Source: Halobacillus naozhouensis (GTDB lineage Bacteria; Bacillota; Bacilli; Bacillales; Halobacillaceae). Taken from it: a stretch of DNA of 64,000 bases. Position 1 is the first letter of the stretch, and every line of letters begins with the position of its first letter. This document shows, in pieces, positions 17,197 to 25,263 of the stretch. The notes beneath the pieces were generated by a model that saw only the letters and a program-made list of their open reading frames with translations, did no database searches and was not told the DNA's origin. The stretch is from positions 3,100,001 through 3,164,000 of the forward strand of contig NZ_CP121671.1 in NCBI RefSeq assembly GCF_029714185.1, given 5' to 3'. A program made the position numbers and the translations under genes.

Positions 17197-18219
17197 ATGG
17201 CATCAGAACCGATTGAGGATATTAAAGTGGTAAAACAGGATCAGTTAGAAGCCAGTGGTAAGAAAATAGGTAATGAATTTTATGTCCCTATGACATTTCT
17301 CGAGAAAGGATTCAGCCTAGAAAAAGTATGGGTGGAGAGGCAGAATATGTTGAAAGTCAATGTCACCAAAGCAAGATCTTTAGACATTAATCATTATGAC
17401 TGGAATGGTAATTACCTCCACTATGATTTGAATAAGGTTGAGAATTGGAATGTATCGTTCGACCACGAAGGGATTCCTAAAACCATCTACTCTCATGGTA
17501 CTTACTATAACCCTTCTACAATTGCCCAATATGGGTTGGAGCATTACAGTCTTTATTTAAAGAATAAGGAAGAATCAAGTAAAAACAAATTTTTCAAGAC
17601 TGCTGAATGGTTTATGAAGACACAGGACCATCGAGGAGGCTGGGCCTATCAGTTTGATCATCATTATTATCCAGAAAGGTTTCCTCCCTTAAAAGCTCCA
17701 TGGTATTCAGCCATTGGTTTAGGAATGGCTATGTCGGTGTTAGCACGCGCCTCCCATCTTTCAGGAAATAAAAAATATAAGAAAAGTGCCTTGAGTGCTA
17801 CGGCCATTTTTAAAATTCCTTCCCGTCAAAACGGGGTTCTTGCTAAATTTGAAAGCAAGTATCTCTTTTATGAAGAAAGCCCGACCCATCCTCCTAGCTA
17901 TATATTAAATGGTTTCATGTTTTCCTTAATCGGGTTGTACGATCTATGGAAGGCTACCAGCGATAAGGGGACTAGAAAGCTCTATGATGAAGGAATTGCT
18001 TCATTAAAACGTATGCTCCCTCTATACGATTTAGGAAATCGAACTGCCTATGACCTCACACATTATACTACAGATGGCGGCTACCCTAACGTTGCAACAT
18101 GGGGATATCATGTCGGCCACATTCATTTACTGGATGCCCTGCATTCAATCGAAAAGGATCCGAAAATGAATGAAACATTATCAAGATGGAAGGGCTATTT
18201 AAAAGGTGTAACCAAATAA
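17197..18219 (+). CDS. D-glucuronyl C5-epimerase family protein
   Basis: 340 residues. Several blocks match the C-terminal catalytic domain of heparan/heparosan glucuronyl C5-epimerases: NPSTIAQYGLEHYSLYLK (about 106-123), GGWAYQFDH, APWYSAIGLGMAMSVLARA (about 167-185), PPSYILNGFMFSLIGLYDLW (about 232-251) and YPNVATWGYHVGHIHLL near the C-terminus. The paired tyrosines in the last region fit catalytic residues of the family. The known reaction converts D-glucuronate to L-iduronate within a polymer. No signal peptide is seen. AAAGGGGTGG precedes the ATG. The substrate here is unknown; it implies a uronic-acid-containing glycan. Confidence 0.75.
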   Translation: MASEPIEDIKVVKQDQLEASGKKIGNEFYVPMTFLEKGFSLEKVWVERQNMLKVNVTKARSLDINHYDWNGNYLHYDLNKVENWNVSFDHEGIPKTIYSHGTYYNPSTIAQYGLEHYSLYLKNKEESSKNKFFKTAEWFMKTQDHRGGWAYQFDHHYYPERFPPLKAPWYSAIGLGMAMSVLARASHLSGNKKYKKSALSATAIFKIPSRQNGVLAKFESKYLFYEESPTHPPSYILNGFMFSLIGLYDLWKATSDKGTRKLYDEGIASLKRMLPLYDLGNRTAYDLTHYTTDGGYPNVATWGYHVGHIHLLDALHSIEKDPKMNETLSRWKGYLKGVTK

Positions 18220-18224
18220 TGTTA

Positions 18225-18350
18225 TTAAAAAAGGGGCTAGGAAACAATGCCTTCTCTTACCGGAGCGCCCGTTGGCCGTCACAGTAATCTGTGCGAGAAC
18301 AGTGATAACGAGCGGGTGTTCCGGCAAAGAAGATTAACGAAAAGACTTAA
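18225..18350 (+). pseudogene. Remnant of an acyltransferase 3' end
   Basis: The interval after the epimerase resembles the last 150 bases of the acyltransferase at 16461-17141. It begins with an AAAAAAGGGGCTAG run equivalent to the KKGA segment, then reads GNNA, and ends in frame with AGVPAKKINEKT and TAA at 18348-18350. Between these are two stop points and lost bases. It is therefore the degraded C-terminus of a second hexapeptide acyltransferase. Confidence 0.7.
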
Positions 18351-18382
18351 CGTGATATGTAGCTGTTCAAGAAAGGGTGGGA

Positions 18383-19600
18383 ATGGTGTCAAAAAGAGTC
18401 TGCATGGTTGTTGCCTATCATCCATTTCTAGATGCGAGAATTTTCAAGAAGGAAGCTAAAAGCTTACAGAAGAAGGGGTACCATGTCACAATGATTGTTC
18501 CGAGAAAGGGTGGACATCTATTCGACATCGATGGTACCCCTTTTACAAATCGGTTCAGGAATAAGGTATTTACCCATGATGGAATAAGAATAGTCACATA
18601 CAACTGGGAAACTTGCAGAGATCAATTAAGCAAAGTATTAAGTGATGAAAGTGTTTGGGAGAGACAGGGGTTTACCAATCAATTAACACAGCTCGCTATT
18701 CAACAAAACGCAGATATTTATCATACACATGAGTATCTTTCGCTTTTTGCTGGTGTAGGTATAAAACGATTAATGAGGAAAAGGAAAGGCAAAGATGTAA
18801 AGTTAATTTATGATAGCCATGAATTGACTCCCGACCCATTGAGTCCGAGATATACAGAACAACATAGAAACGAGTTGAAACAGAAACTTCTTATCATGCT
18901 TGATGAGGTTGATTATGTGATTACTGTTTCAGATTCCATTAAATCTTGGTATCTGTCTCACAAACCCGGACTGCCAGTGGAAGTGATCTATAACTCACCT
19001 CCTCTCGCTAACAATTATCTGCCTAAAGAATATAACTCTACTGGATTAACGATGGGCTATGAAGGAAACATCGATGATAAAAAAGGCATGAAAGAAAAGA
19101 TGATAGGGATCGTAGAGTTATGCTCGAAGAAGATAGACTTTCAATTTAAGATTATGGGAGGAAGCCGGTTTGATAATCCCTTTGATATCCCCAAGCATCT
19201 TCAAAAGAACCTCTCGTTAACCGGATGGGTGGATTACCTTGATATTCCTAAGTATATGAAAGATGTTGATATTGGCTGGGTTGATTTGGAGAATGTAGAA
19301 AACTCGCTTAATTTCAACTATGCCATGCCGAATAAGTTCTTTAGTTATTTAAACAATGGCATTCCAGTATTAGTGAATAAATGCCATGATATGGAGGCTT
19401 TTATAAAGAAACATCAATGTGGGTATGTCGTTGATAAAACGAATGTCACCCCACAAGATTATGCAAACGCAGTGCTGGAACTTAATAAAAACAAAAACGC
19501 TTTGAAGCAGATGAGCCAGAATGGGCGCAAGGTAATGGAAAACTTGTACTCATGGGAAAAGATGGAGGAACGGCTATGTAACATTTATCAGCAACTTTAA
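18383..19600 (+). CDS. GT4-like glycosyltransferase, paralogue A
   Basis: 405 residues of the GT-B fold. The N-terminus (YHPFLDARIFKKEAKSLQKKGYHVTMIVPRKGG) resembles family-4 transferases, with the nucleotide-sugar domain in the C-terminal half (GYEGNIDDKKG, MPNKFFSYLNNGIPVLVNKCHDM). KFFSYLNNGIPVL corresponds to the donor-binding region. It is a close paralogue of the protein at 23837-25057, sharing PFLDARIxKKEA, DIYHxHExxSLxxGVGI, KLIYDSHEL and NSPPLA. AAAGGGTGG precedes the ATG at 18383. Cytoplasmic; sugar unknown. Confidence 0.8.
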   Translation: MVSKRVCMVVAYHPFLDARIFKKEAKSLQKKGYHVTMIVPRKGGHLFDIDGTPFTNRFRNKVFTHDGIRIVTYNWETCRDQLSKVLSDESVWERQGFTNQLTQLAIQQNADIYHTHEYLSLFAGVGIKRLMRKRKGKDVKLIYDSHELTPDPLSPRYTEQHRNELKQKLLIMLDEVDYVITVSDSIKSWYLSHKPGLPVEVIYNSPPLANNYLPKEYNSTGLTMGYEGNIDDKKGMKEKMIGIVELCSKKIDFQFKIMGGSRFDNPFDIPKHLQKNLSLTGWVDYLDIPKYMKDVDIGWVDLENVENSLNFNYAMPNKFFSYLNNGIPVLVNKCHDMEAFIKKHQCGYVVDKTNVTPQDYANAVLELNKNKNALKQMSQNGRKVMENLYSWEKMEERLCNIYQQL

Positions 19601-19646
19601 GCTAAGTATTTAATTCTCACCCTGTAAACAGAAAGGAAAGATAAAA

Positions 19647-20651
19647 GTGAGAGTTCTGCATATCTCTTATGGATCCCCCATGGTCGAATTGTGTAAGGCA
19701 TTACAGTCAAAGGGTATTGAGGCTTCTTCGTGTCACTTCGATGAACATCCTTTTAAATTTCAGCCTGATATATGTTTACAACTGAATCAACATCCAAAAC
19801 AGGAAAGAGAAACTAGAATAGAACAGTTTTTTCAAGACTCTATACCTAAGTATGACATCTTCCATTTCCATTTTGGAGAAACATTTTTCCTCGATAAAAG
19901 AGACATGGAAATTCTGCAGCGTGCAGGAAAGAAAATGGTCGTACACCACCACGGTTCAGATATCCGCTTGCTTACGGCAGCCCAAAAGAATAATCCTTAC
20001 GTTCAAGTGAAGCCTGAATGGACAGAAGAAAAAATATATAATAATATAGCTTCCTTATCAAAATATATTGATCACGCGATAGTCCAGGACCCTGAACTAG
20101 AAGGATATATTTCAAACTTATATAGTCATACCCATGTGATCCCACATACCATCGACGTACATCAATTTAAGCCACAATATCCGAATGTCAATCAAACTTC
20201 TCCCCTTATCGTTCATGCTCCTACCTCACGACATATTAAAGGTACTGAATTCATAGTAAATGCAGTTCAGGAGCTGCAACGTTCAGGATTATCATTTCGA
20301 TTTAAACTAATTGAAGGATTATCCAATGAGGAAGCTAAAAATCTGTTTGCTCAATCAGATATTGTGATCGACCAGTTGAGAATTGGTGCATATGGCTACG
20401 TTAGTTCTGAAGCAATGGCATTAGGGAAACCAGTTATATGCTATATAAGAGAAGATCTTATCGAGAAGTACCCCGCTGGTTTGCCCATTGTAAATGCAAA
20501 TCCCGATACGATTACTTCTGTGTTAGGAAGCTTAATTAGAAACCCAAGGCAAAGAAGAAATACAGGGTATAAAGGAAGAATGTATGTCATAGAGAACCAT
20601 ATGGCGGAGAAAGTCGTTAGCAAATATATAGACATTTATAATAAACTATAG
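19647..20651 (+). CDS. GT4-like glycosyltransferase
   Basis: 334 residues, GT-B type. VVHHHGSDIRLL (about 92-103) is the acceptor-side histidine/aspartate motif and HAPTSRHIKGTEFIVNAV followed by GAYGYVSSEAMALGKPVICY (about 250-270) forms the donor-binding core with the EAMALGKPV block of GT4 enzymes. GTG at 19647 follows AAAGGAAAG. It lies 46 bases after paralogue A and is the last gene of the first + strand run. It converges on the wecB-type gene with no clear terminator in between. Donor and acceptor are not predictable. Confidence 0.8.
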   Translation: MRVLHISYGSPMVELCKALQSKGIEASSCHFDEHPFKFQPDICLQLNQHPKQERETRIEQFFQDSIPKYDIFHFHFGETFFLDKRDMEILQRAGKKMVVHHHGSDIRLLTAAQKNNPYVQVKPEWTEEKIYNNIASLSKYIDHAIVQDPELEGYISNLYSHTHVIPHTIDVHQFKPQYPNVNQTSPLIVHAPTSRHIKGTEFIVNAVQELQRSGLSFRFKLIEGLSNEEAKNLFAQSDIVIDQLRIGAYGYVSSEAMALGKPVICYIREDLIEKYPAGLPIVNANPDTITSVLGSLIRNPRQRRNTGYKGRMYVIENHMAEKVVSKYIDIYNKL

Positions 20652-20713
20652 GGGTAATGCAAGATTTATTTGCTTTGGGGAGAACTAACTTTTGACACAG
20701 TCGCTGCTTCCCT

Positions 20714-21787
20714 TCAAAAATTCTTGGTCAAAATCTCGATGATTTTTTCTGAAGTTTTTCCATCACCAAAAAGAAGCGGGTGTTCTTTAGGGATTGGGAG
20801 AGTGTCTACGATTTCTACTATTTTCTTTGTGGAGGAACCAACTAAATGATTCCAGCCATGCTTCACCGTTTCTTCCCACTCTGTTTCATCCCTAAGGGTG
20901 ATACAAGGTACTTGAAGCATATAAGCCTCTTTTTGCAGACCTCCAGAGTCGGTTAAAATCGCTCTCGCCTTGGAAGCAATGGCTAACATATCAAGATAAT
21001 TTAATGGCTCGACTAGCTTAATAGAGGACGATGAGATTATACTGGTTAACTTAAATTGGCCAATTTTGCTTTTTGTTCTGGGATGCAGTGGAAGGACAAC
21101 TTCCATTTCTAATTGTTGCAAGGCTTCAAATATAGATGTTAAACGAGCAGGATCATCTGTATTTTCAGCGCGGTGAATTGTGGCCAGATAATAGTTGTTT
21201 TCTGAAAGCGATAAGTCCTTTAGGATGGAAGATTGCTGCAACGCATAGGGTTTAAATTGTAAAACAGATTCATACATAATATCTCCTACTTGATAAACTC
21301 CCTTTTCAATTCCCTCTCGCCTCAGATTTTCAATAGCTATATTGGACGGACAAAACAAATATTCTGAGAGATGATCCGTGATCATTCTATTAATCTCTTC
21401 AGGCATTTTTTTGTTAAAACTGCGCAGCCCCGCCTCGATGTGGGCTACCGGAATGTGAAGCTTCGATGCCGCCAAGCTTCCAGCAAGAGTAGAATTGGTA
21501 TCTCCATAGACGAGTACAACATCTGGGTGAACCGTAGTTATAACCTTTTCAAGTTCACTTAACATGGCGGCTGTTTGTTTCCCATGCGAACCAGAACCGA
21601 CTCCTAAATAATAATCTGGTTTCGGGAGATTCAATTGCTGAAAAAAAATGGCCGACATATTATCATCATAATGTTGGCCGGTGTGTACCATAATTTCTTC
21701 TATGGCTGAATAAGATTGTAAGATTTTAGATACCATACTGGCCTTGATAAATTGAGGCCTTGCTCCCACTACAGTTAAAATCTTCAT
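20714..21787 (-). CDS. wecB: UDP-N-acetylglucosamine 2-epimerase (non-hydrolysing)
   Basis: 357 residues, the usual length. VGARPQFIKASMV at the N-terminus, HTGQHYDDNMS, VYGDTNSTLAG, HIEAGLRS (about 113-120), TIHRAENTD (about 205-213) and LTDSGGLQKEA (about 280-290) are all signatures of WecB/MnaA. It interconverts UDP-GlcNAc and UDP-ManNAc in the cytoplasm. The dehydrogenase at 25264 would then oxidise UDP-ManNAc to UDP-ManNAcA. First described in teichoic acid and enterobacterial antigen pathways; here it serves the local glycan cluster. It is a single minus-strand gene with its own upstream region. Confidence 0.92.
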   Translation of the reverse strand: MKILTVVGARPQFIKASMVSKILQSYSAIEEIMVHTGQHYDDNMSAIFFQQLNLPKPDYYLGVGSGSHGKQTAAMLSELEKVITTVHPDVVLVYGDTNSTLAGSLAASKLHIPVAHIEAGLRSFNKKMPEEINRMITDHLSEYLFCPSNIAIENLRREGIEKGVYQVGDIMYESVLQFKPYALQQSSILKDLSLSENNYYLATIHRAENTDDPARLTSIFEALQQLEMEVVLPLHPRTKSKIGQFKLTSIISSSSIKLVEPLNYLDMLAIASKARAILTDSGGLQKEAYMLQVPCITLRDETEWEETVKHGWNHLVGSSTKKIVEIVDTLPIPKEHPLLFGDGKTSEKIIEILTKNF

Positions 21788-21910
21788 GACATACTCCTTC
21801 CAAATCCTTTACTCTAGTATGTTCGTAAGCCCTTATTTAAGGGGGAAGGCGTCTCGGCCTGGTAAATTCAGATTCAGTCCGGAACAAGATGTGAGAATTT
21901 ATCAGCGTTT

Positions 21911-22897
21911 TTACGGATGACTGTTATTTGCTTTAGTCATTCGATCTTTCACCCAATTAACAGTCTTAGCAATACCCTCTTTAAACGGTGTTTTCGGATA
22001 TTGACCCACCATGGTTTGTAATTTACTTGCGGATCCTCTATGACTATTAACATCAGCTTTTCGAGTAGATTTCCTTAAAACTTTCCCTTTAAATTTCATA
22101 GCATCACTTATCGTTTCTACTACCTGCTCAATCGATAGTTGTTGATCAGTGGTGATGTTTACACAGTCGCCAGGCGCAAGCTTCAAGAAGACTTCAGAAA
22201 CAATATCGACCGTGTCTTCTACATAGATAAAATCTCTTGTTTGCTTTCCTGAACCATGTATTTCAGGAGACTGTCCCTCAATGATTTTCTTAATGGTGAG
22301 CGGGATTAATCCGGCAAGGGCTCCTTCGAAGTTTTGTCTGGGCCCGTAATTGTTAAAAGGTCTTACAATAAAGGCATCTAAATCAAACATTTTCACATAC
22401 GATTGCAGCATTAAATCTGCTGAAGCCTTTCCTGCCGCATAAGTCGTTGTAGGAACAAGCGGATGCTTCTCATCCATAGGTTCGTATTGCGCAGAACCAT
22501 ACGCTTCTGATGAGGAAAAATGGCATAAGGTTTGGAAGACTTTCTTACGTTGGAGTTCTAATAAGTTTTTTAAGACTAGCACATTGGTCAAATATGCATT
22601 GGCGGGGTTCATAAACGAGTAATTCAAGGCTTTTGTAGCACAGTTAAATACGATATCAATATCATGAAACTCCATGATGTAATGGAGGGCATCTTGATTC
22701 TCAGCATCATCTATATGAAGTACTGCTCCCTTACTCAGGGCATCATCTAAGTTCTCCTTCTTCCCAACGAAGAGGCTGTCGACAATAACTACCTGCGCTG
22801 CTCCTTCTTCTAGCATCTGATCTGCCAAATGACTTCCGATAAAGCCAGCTCCCCCAACAATTAATATGTTACTATTCATAAGTGACGGTCGCTTCAC
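21911..22897 (-). CDS. NAD-dependent nucleotide-sugar epimerase/dehydratase
   Basis: 328-residue extended SDR. VGGAGFIGSHLADQM (about 14-28) is the NAD loop, SSSEAYG (about 128-134) holds the catalytic serine and TYAAGKASAD (about 152-161) the YxxxK pair. RPFNNYGPRQ and GSGKQTRDFIYVEDTV match UDP-glucose 4-epimerase and dTDP-glucose dehydratase-like enzymes. Converts a nucleotide sugar for the glycan; the exact reaction is uncertain. A GTG start at 22897 is supported by AAGGGGAG nine bases upstream. It lies 28 bases downstream of the SDR, in the same minus-strand operon. Confidence 0.85.
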   Translation of the reverse strand: MKRPSLMNSNILIVGGAGFIGSHLADQMLEEGAAQVVIVDSLFVGKKENLDDALSKGAVLHIDDAENQDALHYIMEFHDIDIVFNCATKALNYSFMNPANAYLTNVLVLKNLLELQRKKVFQTLCHFSSSEAYGSAQYEPMDEKHPLVPTTTYAAGKASADLMLQSYVKMFDLDAFIVRPFNNYGPRQNFEGALAGLIPLTIKKIIEGQSPEIHGSGKQTRDFIYVEDTVDIVSEVFLKLAPGDCVNITTDQQLSIEQVVETISDAMKFKGKVLRKSTRKADVNSHRGSASKLQTMVGQYPKTPFKEGIAKTVNWVKDRMTKANNSHP

Positions 22898-22925
22898 TAT
22901 CTGTCACTCCCCTTCTTTAGAATCA

Positions 22926-23681
22926 TTAATAATTTAAGCGGGACTGCCCGCCATCTACTGAAATGGTGGTCCCTACAATCCATGAAGCTTTATCAGATGC
23001 CAGAAAGGCTGCAACATTGCCAATTTCCTCAGGCCTCCCAAGCCTTCCTGCCGGGATCTTTTCATCTCCATATTTTTTCAAAAAATCTGGGTCACGCTCT
23101 AACCTGCGCTTCCACTCTTTGTTGGGATGATAAATTGCCCCTGGAGCAATTCCTATAACACGAACATTATCTTTGATAGCTTCAGAACTGAAGGATTTTG
23201 TAAAACTAATAAGGGCAGCTTTAGATGCATTATAGGAAGGAACTCCACCTGCTTCTTTTCCATAAATAGAGGCCACGTTGATGATGACTCCCCGCCCATT
23301 GTGGAACATTTGCTTACTGGCTAACTGACTTAGATGAACAGCACAGATGAAATTTAACTTCATTGCTTTTCCAAATACTTCAAGAGGCGTGTTCGCTATT
23401 TTGTCTCCATGACTTGCCCCTGCATTATTAACTAAGATATCAATGGTGTTAAAATCAGCTATGAATTCTTGGATGAGCTGCTCTCGTTGTTGGTCACTCT
23501 CCAGATCCTTCTGGTACGTTTCTACACCTAATTCCTGCTTGACTTGAAGGAGTTCACTTTGATTTCTAGCTGTAACACCAACTTCCGCTCCCTCCTTTTT
23601 GAAGGCAGCAGCTATCGCTTTCCCAATCCCTCTTGATCCACCAGTTATCAACACTTTTTTTCCTTTTAAACTCAGCTCCAT
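22926..23681 (-). CDS. Short-chain dehydrogenase/reductase
   Basis: 251-residue classical SDR. TGGSRGIGKAIA (about 14-25) binds the cofactor, NNAGASHG is the structural motif, INVASIYG contains the catalytic serine and YNASKAAL (about 155-162) the intact YxxxK pair. C-terminal GTTISVDGGQS is normal. Acts on an unknown alcohol or keto-sugar. It is the promoter-proximal gene of a two-gene minus-strand unit with the epimerase, embedded in the glycan cluster, so a nucleotide-sugar or sugar-modifying role is inferred. Confidence 0.85.
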   Translation of the reverse strand: MELSLKGKKVLITGGSRGIGKAIAAAFKKEGAEVGVTARNQSELLQVKQELGVETYQKDLESDQQREQLIQEFIADFNTIDILVNNAGASHGDKIANTPLEVFGKAMKLNFICAVHLSQLASKQMFHNGRGVIINVASIYGKEAGGVPSYNASKAALISFTKSFSSEAIKDNVRVIGIAPGAIYHPNKEWKRRLERDPDFLKKYGDEKIPAGRLGRPEEIGNVAAFLASDKASWIVGTTISVDGGQSRLNY

Positions 23682-23756
23682 TTTTGTCTCTCCCAGCCTG
23701 TCATGGTTGCCGACGTCAGCATTCTTTCATTACATTGAAAACAACAGATCATTTTA

Positions 23757-23783
23757 ATTGTATGAATAATCCATGTGGGGTGT
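23757..23783 (-). promoter_or_regulatory. Candidate sigma-K promoter of the SDR/epimerase pair
   Basis: On the minus strand AC (23783-23782) is followed 17 bases later by CATACAAT (23764-23757), fitting CATANNNT. It lies about 75 bases upstream of the SDR start. Confidence 0.35.
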
Positions 23784-23836
23784 TAATACGTTATTAAAAG
23801 GAATGACATGTGGTTTGTACTAAAGTGGAGGTTATC

Positions 23837-25057
23837 ATGAATAAAAAAGTTTGCTTTTTAGTAACAGAACATCCCTTCTTGGATGCGCGTATTTATAAAA
23901 AGGAAGCTAGAAGCTTAGTGAAGCAAGGCTATGAGGTCACGATGATTGTTCCGAGAAAAAACGGCTATCTGTTTGACATTGATGGCCGTTCTTTTCGCGA
24001 TAAATTTCAATCACAATCCTTTAATTATGATGGGATTCACATCATTACGTACGAACAAATGCATCCTGAAAAAAATATTAAAGGTCTCCTTTATAACCTC
24101 CGATCCGGGGGCTCCAAGCGATTTAACGACCCACTTACACAGTTAGGTATCGCACAACAAGCAGATATCTATCATGCTCATGAATTTTTCTCCCTTTATT
24201 GCGGAGTTGGAATTAGACGGGCTCTAACCGCAAAAGGGCACCGCTGCAAATTGATTTATGACAGCCATGAATTAGAACCCGATCCTTTGGTGGCTCAACC
24301 GAGGAATCTCTTGAAAAGCAAACAGCAAATGCTTGAGTTGATGCTAAAAGATGTAGATTTCGTTGTAACCGTATCGGAATCTATTAAATCCTGGTACCTC
24401 GACATCAACCCCCGCCTCCCTGTCGAGGTGATCTATAATTCCCCCCCACTGGCACCTTCCTTCGAATCTAATAAAGAGACAAGATCACATCTGATCATTG
24501 CCTATGAAGGCGTCATCAGTAAACAGAGAGGCAGCTTCAATAAGTTCCTAGATATCATAGAACTGTGCAATCAAAAGTTCGATTTAAGAGCAAAGATTAT
24601 TGGCGGCTGGAAAGACTGTAGTCAGGAATTTTCCCTTCCGCAGTCCTTAAAGGATAAGGTGGAATTTACTGGTTGGATAAACTATGATTCAATCCCCTCA
24701 TTGATGAGGGGAGTAGATGTAGGCTGGGTAGATTTAGACACTGAACATTCGCTTAATAACCGCTTTGCTATGCCAAATAAATTCTTTAGCTACTTAAATA
24801 ATGGTGTTCCTGTTTTAACGAATCAGTGCAAAGATATGGAAAGCTTTATCCAAACCTACCAATGTGGATACAACGTTAAAAAGCGTCAGGCCACAGCTGA
24901 AGATTATGTTCAAGCCCTACTGTTCCTTTATTCTAATCGAGAGAAGCTGCTTCAAATGAGTCGCCAGGCCAGAGCTATAATGGAATCCCAGTTCAGCTGG
25001 GAGCACATGGAGAATAGACTTTTTACAGTTTATGATCACCTTTCTCAAGATCTTTAA
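23837..25057 (+). CDS. GT4-like glycosyltransferase, paralogue B
   Basis: 406 residues and a close paralogue of the transferase at 18383-19600 over its whole length (PFLDARIYKKEARSL, TMIVPRKNGYLFDIDG, KLIYDSHELEPDP, PVEVIYNSPPLAPS, FAMPNKFFSYLNNGVPVL). The duplicates differ mainly between residues 70 and 100 and in the donor-side loop (ISKQRGSFNKF), which may mean a different acceptor or sugar. ATG at 23837 is preceded by GTGGAGG; the upstream in-frame GTG at 23810 lacks a site. It stands alone, divergent from the SDR/epimerase pair. Confidence 0.8.
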   Translation: MNKKVCFLVTEHPFLDARIYKKEARSLVKQGYEVTMIVPRKNGYLFDIDGRSFRDKFQSQSFNYDGIHIITYEQMHPEKNIKGLLYNLRSGGSKRFNDPLTQLGIAQQADIYHAHEFFSLYCGVGIRRALTAKGHRCKLIYDSHELEPDPLVAQPRNLLKSKQQMLELMLKDVDFVVTVSESIKSWYLDINPRLPVEVIYNSPPLAPSFESNKETRSHLIIAYEGVISKQRGSFNKFLDIIELCNQKFDLRAKIIGGWKDCSQEFSLPQSLKDKVEFTGWINYDSIPSLMRGVDVGWVDLDTEHSLNNRFAMPNKFFSYLNNGVPVLTNQCKDMESFIQTYQCGYNVKKRQATAEDYVQALLFLYSNREKLLQMSRQARAIMESQFSWEHMENRLFTVYDHLSQDL

Positions 25058-25195
25058 AGCCTAATCCAGCCATTTAGGTTACTCCCTTCCATGAAGAAAT
25101 CCCAATCGCCCTACGGATCCCTCTTATTACTGCAGCCCTATTAACCTTTCACAATCTTACTCATGAGAAACAGGATAATCCCGGGAAAAGTCCAA

Positions 25196-25222
25196 ACATT
25201 TTGTTTTTCATCCTCATAAATT
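25196..25222 (+). promoter_or_regulatory. Candidate sigma-K promoter of the dehydrogenase/aminotransferase operon
   Basis: AC (25196-25197) and CATAAATT (25215-25222, followed by A) are 17 bases apart. It lies 41 bases upstream of the dehydrogenase start. The rest of 25058-25263 shows no other feature. Confidence 0.4.
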
Positions 25223-25263
25223 ATGAAAGAACTTCTAAAAGAACACAGAAATGGGGTTGAAAC

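Noticed and set aside
18247..18459. A 70-codon ORF after the epimerase
   Set aside because: It reads out of frame through the acyltransferase remnant and overlaps the start of the next glycosyltransferase.
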